The notes beneath the pieces are model-generated. The model made no database searches and had not been told where the DNA came from. It worked only from the letters and a program-made list of their open reading frames with translations. Shown here one piece after another: positions 57,517 through 64,000 of a stretch of DNA of 64,000 nt (positions are counted from its first letter, which is position 1; each line of letters opens with the position of its first letter). Position numbers and translations under genes: made by a program. This DNA comes from Comamonadaceae bacterium (GTDB taxonomy: Bacteria; Pseudomonadota; Gammaproteobacteria; Burkholderiales; Burkholderiaceae_C): NCBI GenBank assembly GCA_947454955.1, contig CANGLW010000011.1:18789-82788 (forward strand), written 5' to 3'.

Positions 57517-59001
57517 TCACTTCACAGGACGAATCACCGTGTACTGCGCCCAGTCACCGCGGCGGAAAAGTACCTGCAAAGACTTGGACTTGTCGGCTTT
57601 TCCAAGAATGGCCTCGAAGTCTTTGACGTTGCCTACCTCTTGGTTGGCAATCGCCAAGATGATGTCACCCTGACGCAGCCCTGCGCGTGCGGCAGCTTCG
57701 GTGGCCGCGTCCACACGCACACCCCCTTTGAGGCGCAGTTCTTTCTTGTCAGCCTCGCTGACCTCGCTCACCGTCAAGCCGTAGCCCTGACCTGCGCTGT
57801 TGCTCTTGGGTTTTTCTTCGCGTTCTTTCTTGGCCACTTTGTCGGGCTCGATCTCGGCCACTTGCACGGTCAGGTCCACCGTGCTGCCGCGGCGAAACAC
57901 GGTGATGCTCGCGCGCGTGCCGGGTTTGGTCGCGCCCACCAAGCGCGGCAGGTCGGCAGATTTTTCAATCGGCTTGCCATCGAACTTCAAAATGATGTCG
58001 CCCGCTTCCACACCTGCTTTGTCAGCAGGTGCACCCGACTCCACGCCACGCACCAACGCGCCTTGCGGTTTGCTCAGGCCCACGGCCTCGGCCACGTCTT
58101 TGCTCACTTGGTCGATCTGCACACCGATGCGGCCGCGCGACACGCGGCCCGTGGCGCGCAGCTGGTCGCTCACACGCACCGCCTCGTCAATCGGGATGGC
58201 AAAGGAGATGCCCATGAAACCGCCCGAGCGGGAATAAATTTGGCTGTTCACACCAATCACTTCACCACGCATGTTGATGAGCGGGCCGCCCGAGTTGCCG
58301 GGGTTGATGGCCACGTCGGTTTGGATGAAGGGCAGGAAGTCGCCGGTGTCGCGCTGCTTGGCGCTCACGATGCCCGCCGTCACCGTGTTTTCCAGGCCAA
58401 AGGGTGAGCCAATCGCCATCACCCACTCGCCCACTTTGAGGCGGTTGGTGTCGCCAATTTTCACGGCGGGCAAACCGGTGGCTTCGATCTTCACCACAGC
58501 GACATCGGATCGCTTGTCGGCGCCAATCAATCGGGCTTTGAACTCGCGCTTGTCGGTGAGTGTCACCAACACCTCGCTGGCGCCCTCCACCACGTGCGCG
58601 TTGGTCATGATGTAGCCATCGCCCGTCAAGATGAAGCCAGAGCCCACGCCACGCGGTTGCTCTTCTTCTTGTTGGGGGCGACCCGGGCGCTGGCCACGAG
58701 GACCACCAGGGGCATTGGGAATGGGAATACCAAAGCGACGGAAGAACTCGAGCATCTCTTCGTCATTGCCGCCGTCGCCGCTAGGACGGACCGTTACTTT
58801 TTCGGTGGTACGGATATTGACCACCGAGGGGCCGACCTGCTCCACCAAATCGGTGAAATCGGGCAAGGCGCGCGCTTGTGCGGCAGCCGTGTTGGGCAGC
58901 AGCAAGGGGCCGGTCAACAACAAGGCGGCCGCCATCAACGTGAAACCGGAAACCAGGAAGGACTTCGGCAGCAAGGTGTTCAAACGCATCATCAACCTCA
59001 A
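57517..59001 (-). CDS. mucD: Do-family periplasmic serine endoprotease (DegP/MucD)
   Basis: A 494-residue envelope protease-chaperone. A signal peptide (MRLMMRLNTLLPKSFLVSGF...NTAAAQA) is followed by a trypsin-like domain with the triad H136 (TNAHVV), D166 (RSDVAVV) and S237 (GNSGG). Two PDZ domains follow (about 285-375 and 405-490). A short Gly/Pro/Gln-rich insertion (about 93-113, GGPRGQRPGRPQQEEEQ) lies before the triad histidine. In Betaproteobacteria it is normally preceded by rpoE-rseA-rseB; here the upstream neighbour is a small membrane protein and fabF. Confidence 0.96.
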   Translation of the reverse strand: MRLMMRLNTLLPKSFLVSGFTLMAAALLLTGPLLLPNTAAAQARALPDFTDLVEQVGPSVVNIRTTEKVTVRPSGDGGNDEEMLEFFRRFGIPIPNAPGGPRGQRPGRPQQEEEQPRGVGSGFILTGDGYIMTNAHVVEGASEVLVTLTDKREFKARLIGADKRSDVAVVKIEATGLPAVKIGDTNRLKVGEWVMAIGSPFGLENTVTAGIVSAKQRDTGDFLPFIQTDVAINPGNSGGPLINMRGEVIGVNSQIYSRSGGFMGISFAIPIDEAVRVSDQLRATGRVSRGRIGVQIDQVSKDVAEAVGLSKPQGALVRGVESGAPADKAGVEAGDIILKFDGKPIEKSADLPRLVGATKPGTRASITVFRRGSTVDLTVQVAEIEPDKVAKKEREEKPKSNSAGQGYGLTVSEVSEADKKELRLKGGVRVDAATEAAARAGLRQGDIILAIANQEVGNVKDFEAILGKADKSKSLQVLFRRGDWAQYTVIRPVK

Positions 59002-59064
59002 AAAAGCAAGTCACCCTGAGATGAGGGCAGTGGCTGGCGGATCAAGACCCGCATGCCGTCTAGG

Positions 59065-59523
59065 CTAAACGATTTCGCGGCTGATCGGGGCACTGACTGG
59101 CGAATGCCCCCACACCGCGCGTCGCAAATCCATCCATTGCAACGGGGCCTGCGTACGCTCCAACCACAACCAATGCATATGGTTGCCCTTCACGCGCAGC
59201 AAGAGCCCGCTTTGCCAGTCCAGCACCACCTGCACGCCTGTGAGCAACTGCGTGCTTGCCAACAGCGCGTCATCGTCCGCTTGCCACAGCCAATGGTCGC
59301 CCTGCCAGTGCAGCCAGCCTTGAGGCCAACGCGTGAGCATGCGGGCCTGCAGCAAGACCACCGCCAGCCCCAAAGCCCAGCCCAGCATTTGCGCAAGGTG
59401 TAAGCCCTGACTCCAGGTCCACAGGCTTAAAGCTGCCAGGTTGATCAGCAAGCTGGCGCCCACCAGCCAGGTCCGAAAACGACAACGCCCCACCGGATAT
59501 GAAACCGCTGGGGCGTGATGCAT
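59065..59523 (-). CDS. Small membrane protein of unknown function (YgfX-like layout)
   Basis: A 152-residue protein starting MHHAPAVSYPVGRCRFRTWL. Two hydrophobic helices (about 18-36 and 43-62) are followed by a Trp-rich soluble part (WPQGWLHWQGDHWLWQAD...LLLRVKGNHMHWLWL). The two-helix plus short beta-domain layout recalls the YgfX/CptA family, but I cannot confirm membership. It begins 8 bp after the fabF stop, so it is cotranscribed, and ends 63 bp before the mucD ATG. In relatives a similar gene lies between fabF and rpoE; rpoE itself is absent here. Confidence 0.72.
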   Translation of the reverse strand: MHHAPAVSYPVGRCRFRTWLVGASLLINLAALSLWTWSQGLHLAQMLGWALGLAVVLLQARMLTRWPQGWLHWQGDHWLWQADDDALLASTQLLTGVQVVLDWQSGLLLRVKGNHMHWLWLERTQAPLQWMDLRRAVWGHSPVSAPISREIV

Positions 59524-59531
59524 GGTTGGTT

Positions 59532-60776
59532 TTAGACGCGCTTGAACACCAAGGTGCCGTTGGTGCCGCCAAAACCGAAGTTGTTTTTCACGGCCACATC
59601 GATCTTCATGTCACGCGCGGTGTTGGCGCAGTAGTCCAGGTCGCACTCGGGGTCCTGGTTGAAGATGTTGATGGTGGGCGGGCTCTTTTGGTGGTGCAAG
59701 GCCAGTACAGTGAACACGCTCTCAATGCCACCAGCACCGCCCAGCAAGTGCCCGGTCATGGACTTGGTGGAGTTCACCACCACCTGCTTGGCGTGGTCGC
59801 CCAGCGCGGCTTTGATGGCGTTGGTTTCGTTGATGTCACCCAGCGGTGTGGAGGTGCCGTGCGCGTTGAGGTAATTCACCTGATCAGCATTCACGCCGGC
59901 ATTGCGCAGGGCACCCACCATGGCGCGGCGCGGGCCGTCCATGTTCGGGGCGGTCATGTGGCCTGCATCGGCACTCATGCCAAAGCCGCCAAGCTCTGCA
60001 TAAATTTTGGCGCCACGGGCTTTGGCGTGTTCGTACTCTTCGAGCACCATCACACCAGCACCCTCGCCCAGCACAAAACCGTCACGGTCTTTATCCCAAG
60101 GGCGTGAGGCAGTTTGAGGGTCGTCGTTGCGGGTGGACAGCGCACGCATGGCTGCAAAGCCACCAATGCCCAGTGGCGAGACGGTGGACTCGGAGCCGCC
60201 GGCGATCATCACATCCGCATCGCCATACTCGATCATGCGGCCAGCTTCACCGATGCAATGCAAACCGGTGGTGCAAGCGGTCACGATGGCCAGGTTCGGG
60301 CCTTTGAAGCCGTAGCGCATCGACACATGACCGGAGATCATGTTGATGATGCTGGCTGGCACAAAGAAAGGCGAAATACGACGCGGGCCGCGGTTGGTCA
60401 GCTCGGCGTGGGTTTCTTCGATCATGGGCAAGCCGCCGATGCCCGAGCCGATGATGCAGCCCACGCGGGTGGCCTGCTCGTCGCTCAAGGCGTCATTGAC
60501 CGGCAAACCCGAATCCACCACGGCTTGCATGGCCGCAGCCACACCGAAGTGAATGAAGGTATCCATGGTTCGCGCCTCTTTGGCGCTGATGTAGGACTCC
60601 AGGTCGAACCCTTTAACCTCGCCGGCAATTTTGCAGGCGAAGTTGGTGGCATCGAACTTGGTGATCAAGTCAATGCCGGATTGACCCGCCAGGAGGTTAG
60701 TCCAAGCGGCATCGACCGTGTTGCCCACAGGGCTGATGCAACCTAATCCAGTGACGACAACACGACGACGGCTCAT
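59532..60776 (-). CDS. fabF: Beta-ketoacyl-ACP synthase II
   Basis: A 414-residue condensing enzyme for fatty-acid elongation. The triad is C168 (VTACTTG), H306 ([11 protein letters not shown]) and H343 ([15 protein letters not shown]). It starts [21 protein letters not shown] and ends [15 protein letters not shown], full length. It follows acpP by 18 bp in the fab operon. Confidence 0.98.
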   Translation of the reverse strand: MSRRRVVVTGLGCISPVGNTVDAAWTNLLAGQSGIDLITKFDATNFACKIAGEVKGFDLESYISAKEARTMDTFIHFGVAAAMQAVVDSGLPVNDALSDEQATRVGCIIGSGIGGLPMIEETHAELTNRGPRRISPFFVPASIINMISGHVSMRYGFKGPNLAIVTACTTGLHCIGEAGRMIEYGDADVMIAGGSESTVSPLGIGGFAAMRALSTRNDDPQTASRPWDKDRDGFVLGEGAGVMVLEEYEHAKARGAKIYAELGGFGMSADAGHMTAPNMDGPRRAMVGALRNAGVNADQVNYLNAHGTSTPLGDINETNAIKAALGDHAKQVVVNSTKSMTGHLLGGAGGIESVFTVLALHHQKSPPTINIFNQDPECDLDYCANTARDMKIDVAVKNNFGFGGTNGTLVFKRV

Positions 60777-60794
60777 AAATGACGCAACCTGAGA

Positions 60795-61037
<243 letters not shown>

Positions 61038-61113
61038 TCACTCAGAGAGTAGTAAATAGACCTGTGATTTTAGCCGTGTTGGCGTGCGGGTTTTTACCGA
61101 TGCTTCCAGGGCC

Positions 61114-61143
61114 TGCCGCACAGGTGTTGCGGCATGGTTTTTT
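61114..61143 (+). terminator. Plus-oriented terminator-like hairpin between fabG and acpP
   Basis: A 7-bp stem, TGCCGCA at 61114-61120 and TGCGGCA at 61128-61134, with a 7-base loop, then TGG and six Ts (61138-61143) on the plus strand. All neighbouring genes run on the minus strand, so as a terminator it would stop antisense transcripts; on the minus strand it would be only a hairpin in the fabG-acpP mRNA. Confidence 0.5.
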
Positions 61144-61154
61144 GGGGTCACCCC

Positions 61155-61886
61155 TCACATGTGCATGCCGCCGTTCACGTGCAGCTCTTGCCCGGTCACA
61201 TAACCGGCTTGCTCAGAGGCCAAGTAAGCCACCGCATGCGCAATGTCAGCTGGTTTACCGAGGTGCCCCAAAGGAATTTGCGAGAGCAGCGCCTGCTGCT
61301 GCGCTTCAGGCAAAGCCGCGGTCATGTCGGTCTCAATGAAGCCGGGGGCCACGCAGTTCACCGTGATGTTGCGCGAGCCCAGCTCGCGGGCCAGGGCGCG
61401 CGTCATGCCGGCCACACCGGCTTTGGCAGCGGCGTAATTGGCTTGACCGGGGTTGCCCGAGGCGCCCACCACCGAGGTGATGCTGATGATGCGGCCGTAA
61501 CGCTGCTTCATCATGGTGCGCATGACCGCGCGGCTCATGCGAAAGACGGCCTTGAGGTTGGTGTCGAGCACCGCGTCCCACTCCTCGTCTTTCATGCGCA
61601 TGGCCAGGTTGTCGCGGGTGATGCCTGCGTTGTTCACCAGCACATGCAAGCCACCGTGTTGTTTGACGATGCCATCAATCAGAGCCTCAGCGGCTTGGGC
61701 GTCGTTCACATTCAGGTTGGCGCCTTGGCAACCTTCAAAGGCCGACAAAGCCGCAGAAATGTTGGCCGCACCGGCATCGCTGGTGGCGGTGCCGATGACT
61801 TTGTAGCCGCGCTGGGCGAGTTCGAGGGCGATGGCCGCGCCAATGCCACGTGAAGCGCCGGTGACCAGGGCGATATGGGATGTCAT
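61155..61886 (-). CDS. fabG: 3-oxoacyl-ACP reductase
   Basis: A 243-residue short-chain dehydrogenase. NADPH motif VTGASRGIG (8-16), NNAG (85-88) and the catalytic S138, Y151, K155 are all present. The ATG at 61886 overlaps the fabD stop by 4 bp; a longer open frame into fabD is not used. It reduces 3-ketoacyl-ACP in each elongation round. Confidence 0.97.
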   Translation of the reverse strand: MTSHIALVTGASRGIGAAIALELAQRGYKVIGTATSDAGAANISAALSAFEGCQGANLNVNDAQAAEALIDGIVKQHGGLHVLVNNAGITRDNLAMRMKDEEWDAVLDTNLKAVFRMSRAVMRTMMKQRYGRIISITSVVGASGNPGQANYAAAKAGVAGMTRALARELGSRNITVNCVAPGFIETDMTAALPEAQQQALLSQIPLGHLGKPADIAHAVAYLASEQAGYVTGQELHVNGGMHM

Positions 61887-62827
61887 GCGAGTTGTCCTTT
61901 CACGTCGGCCAAGGTGGCCGGGTCGAGCAGCGGCAGACCGTTGAGCTCGGGGTTGATGCGTTTGACCATGCCAGCCAGCACTTTGCCTGGGCCGCATTCG
62001 ACGATGTTGGGCACGCCACGCGCCGCAATGGCCTGCACGCATTCGACCCAACGCACCGGGCCAAAGGCCTGGCGGTACAGGGCGTCGCGCACGCGATCGG
62101 GGTCGGTTTCCACCGCCACGTCGATGTTGTTGATCAACGGGATCGTGGGCGCACCGAGGGTAATGGTTTGCAGCTTCTCGCGCAGCTTATCGGCCGCGGG
62201 TTTCATGAGGCTGGAGTGGAACGGCGCTGAGACCGGCAAGGGCAGCGCGCGCTTAGCACCTGCGGCCTTGATGACCTCAGAAGCTTTTTCCACCGCGGCT
62301 TTGGAGCCAGCGATCACGGTTTGCGCCGGGTCGTTGAAGTTCACGGCTTCGACCACTTCCGCACCACCCAGGCTTAGCGTGACTTCACGGCAGAGTTCGG
62401 CCACTTTGGCCGCATCCATGCCCAAAATCGCGGCCATGGCGCCGGTGCCCACCGGCACCGCGTCTTGCATGGCCTGCGCACGGAAGCGCACCAGGGGCGC
62501 AGCTTGCGACAAGGTGAGCATGCCCGATGCCACCATGGCTGAATATTCACCCAACGAGTGACCGGCCACCACAGCAGGGGCCACGCCCACCTCGGCCATC
62601 CACACCCGGTAAGCGGCCACCGCGGCCACCAGCATCACCGGCTGGGTGTTGGTGGTCAGCGCCAGGGCTTCTTTGGGGCCTTGCGCAATCAGCTGACCAA
62701 TGTCTTCGTTCAATGCATCCGAGGCTTCTTGCAGGGTGGCCTTGACCACCGCGTGGTCGCCCCAGGCATCGAGCATGCCCACCGACTGCGAACCTTGACC
62801 GGGAAAAACAAATGCAAAGGGTTTCAT
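61883..62827 (-). CDS. fabD: Malonyl-CoA:ACP transacylase
   Basis: A 314-residue enzyme starting MKPFAFVFPGQGSQSVGMLDAW. The nucleophile S91 is in AGHSLGEYSA and the catalytic histidine H204 in SAPFHSSLM. It loads malonyl groups on ACP. A 99-bp gap separates it from fabH, with no clear regulatory element seen; its stop overlaps the fabG start. Confidence 0.97.
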   Translation of the reverse strand: MKPFAFVFPGQGSQSVGMLDAWGDHAVVKATLQEASDALNEDIGQLIAQGPKEALALTTNTQPVMLVAAVAAYRVWMAEVGVAPAVVAGHSLGEYSAMVASGMLTLSQAAPLVRFRAQAMQDAVPVGTGAMAAILGMDAAKVAELCREVTLSLGGAEVVEAVNFNDPAQTVIAGSKAAVEKASEVIKAAGAKRALPLPVSAPFHSSLMKPAADKLREKLQTITLGAPTIPLINNIDVAVETDPDRVRDALYRQAFGPVRWVECVQAIAARGVPNIVECGPGKVLAGMVKRINPELNGLPLLDPATLADVKGQLA

Positions 62828-62926
62828 AGAAGTCTCTGTTTTTTATCTGCTGTTTCAGGCTTCAAGCCTTGTTGCGCCTATATCAAGCGCTACAGTTTCA
62901 GGAGTGATGTGTTTGAGCTGGCTGCG

Positions 62927-63904
62927 TTACATGGTCAAGAGCACAGCGCCCCAGGTGAAGCCGCCGCCCACACCCTCAAGCATCACAAGCTGACCGGGTT
63001 TAACCTGACCGCCGCGCACCGCAGCGTCCAGCGCCAAGGGGATGGACGCCGCCGAGGTGTTGCCGTGTTGATCGACGGTGACCACCACCTTGTCCATGCC
63101 CAGCTTGAGCTTTTTGGCCGTGCTTTGCATGATGCGGATGTTGGCCTGGTGCGGAATGAGCCAATCGATGTCCGCCTCGGTTTTGCCAGCCTTGGCCAGC
63201 ACCGCGCGGGCCGCTTCTTCGAGCACACCCACCGCCATTTTGAAGACGGCTTGACCATCCATGCGCAACAGCGGGCTACCGGTCACTTCGCCACCCGACA
63301 CATGGCCAGGCGTGCACAAAATGTCCACGTGCTTGCCATCGGCATGCAGGTCGCAAGCCAAGATGCCGGGTGTGCTGGATGCTTCGAGCACCACCGCGCC
63401 AGCACCGTCGCCAAACAGCACGCAGGTGGTGCGGTCTTTGAAATCGATGATGCGCGAGAACACCTCAGCGCCCACCACCAACGCTTTGCGGGCCGCGCCG
63501 CTTTGAATCATCGCGTCAGCCACCGACAAGGCATACACAAAGCCGCTGCACACCGCCTGCACGTCAAATGCCGCACAACCGTTGGCGCCGAGTTTGTTTT
63601 GCAAGATGCAAGCGGTGGATGGGAACACCATGTCGGGCGTGGAGGTGGCCACGATGATGAGGTCAATTTCATGCGGCTGTGCGCCTGCGGCAGCCAAGGC
63701 TTGCTTGGAAGCTTCCAGGGCCAGATCGCTGCTGAACATGTCGGCATCGGCGAAGTGACGGGCACGGATGCCGGTGCGCTCCACGATCCATTCGTCCGAA
63801 GACTCCACGCCTTGGGTGGCCAGTTCGGCCACCAAATCGGCATTGGTCAAACGACGCGGGGGCAGGTAGCTGCCGGTGCCGGTGATGCGGGCGTAAGTTC
63901 TCAT
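62927..63904 (-). CDS. fabH: Beta-ketoacyl-ACP synthase III
   Basis: A 325-residue initiating condensing enzyme. The triad is C119 (VQAVCSGF), H252 (IPHQAN) and N282 (HGNTSAAS). It starts [21 protein letters not shown] and ends [12 protein letters not shown], full length. It condenses acetyl-CoA with malonyl-ACP. The start is 19 bp after the plsX stop, the usual plsX-fabH-fabD-fabG-acpP-fabF order. Confidence 0.98.
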   Translation of the reverse strand: MRTYARITGTGSYLPPRRLTNADLVAELATQGVESSDEWIVERTGIRARHFADADMFSSDLALEASKQALAAAGAQPHEIDLIIVATSTPDMVFPSTACILQNKLGANGCAAFDVQAVCSGFVYALSVADAMIQSGAARKALVVGAEVFSRIIDFKDRTTCVLFGDGAGAVVLEASSTPGILACDLHADGKHVDILCTPGHVSGGEVTGSPLLRMDGQAVFKMAVGVLEEAARAVLAKAGKTEADIDWLIPHQANIRIMQSTAKKLKLGMDKVVVTVDQHGNTSAASIPLALDAAVRGGQVKPGQLVMLEGVGGGFTWGAVLLTM

Positions 63905-63923
63905 GGGCGGAGAACCGGGCTAA

Positions 63924-64000
63924 TTATTCGGGGCTGGCCGCGCTCAACAAGGGCGCTGCATGCCGGATTCGAACTTCCACCCGGTCTAACAAGTTGTTTC
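63924..64000 (-). CDS. plsX: Phosphate acyltransferase PlsX, partial (C-terminal end only)
   Basis: On the minus strand one frame is open from the right edge to a TAA at 63924-63926 and encodes 25 residues or so ending NNLLDRVEVRIRHAAPLLSAASPE. This looks like the C-terminal helix and tail of PlsX, and plsX is the usual gene immediately upstream of fabH. Only this fragment is visible, so the call rests on position plus the short tail. Confidence 0.7.
   Translation of the reverse strand, partial: NNLLDRVEVRIRHAAPLLSAASPE

Overview
The window is ordinary chromosome of a betaproteobacterium, most likely Comamonadaceae (Burkholderiales). The evidence is GC-rich sequence, an orphan Bug/TctC-type solute receptor, the TCA block acnB / CoA-ester lyase / mdh / GntR regulator / sdhCDAB-sdhE / gltA, the block leuCDB-asd-fimV-truA-trpFBA-accD, and the block plsX-fabHDG-acpP-fabF ... 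degP-lepA-lepB-rnc-era-recO-pdxJ-acpS-nagZ. The genus cannot be fixed from sequence alone; a Limnohabitans/Rhodoferax-like freshwater relative is a guess. I see no tRNA, rRNA, CRISPR array, insertion sequence, integrase or prophage gene.

Layout. 1-7000 (minus): a six-gene branched-chain-type ABC uptake operon (livG-livH-livM-binding protein-livF-acyl-CoA ligase) running into an enoyl-CoA hydratase cut by the left edge. A divergent TetR regulator at 7119 faces it across two near-identical tandem dyads, the likely operators. 7829-11163 (plus): a photolyase/cryptochrome operon in which a FAD-type photolyase homologue and an Fe-S-type (FeS-BCP) photolyase flank a 54-residue DUF2256-like zinc-ribbon gene. 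11160-14952 (minus): Bug receptor, RG-rich-tailed DEAD-box helicase, oligoribonuclease. 14987-17540 (plus): M48 protease, pterin carbinolamine dehydratase, rsgA. 17543-21348 (minus): CobD/CbiB-family protein, CoA pyrophosphatase, then rpsP-rimM-trmD-rplS. 21538-23663: TM2 protein and a Pit phosphate transporter with its DUF47 partner.

23810-35587 carries most TCA-cycle genes in two divergent halves around a GntR/HutC regulator: mdh, a CoA-ester lyase, an exported unknown protein and acnB on minus; gntR, sdhCDAB-sdhE and gltA on plus. 35672-46776 (plus) holds leucine biosynthesis, asd, fimV, truA, trpFBA and accD. 46794-49459 has a YggT protein, lysS and a YgjP-type hydrolase. 49473-64000 (minus) is the nagZ-to-plsX block, joining translation, RNA processing, secretion, envelope quality control and fatty-acid synthesis.

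Most of the window is well-known housekeeping. The points worth a second look are: the two-photolyase/DUF2256 operon and its unusual FAD-pocket sequence; the lepA leader, where a promoter-like site, a small hairpin and a perfect terminator sit directly in front of the gene beside a symmetric cluster of DnaA-box-like nonamers; the absence of the usual rpoE-rseA-rseB genes between fabF and degP; two genes whose start codons abut the terminator of the upstream gene; and clear operator candidates for the TetR and GntR regulators. I did not find strong evidence for a wholly new biological system.
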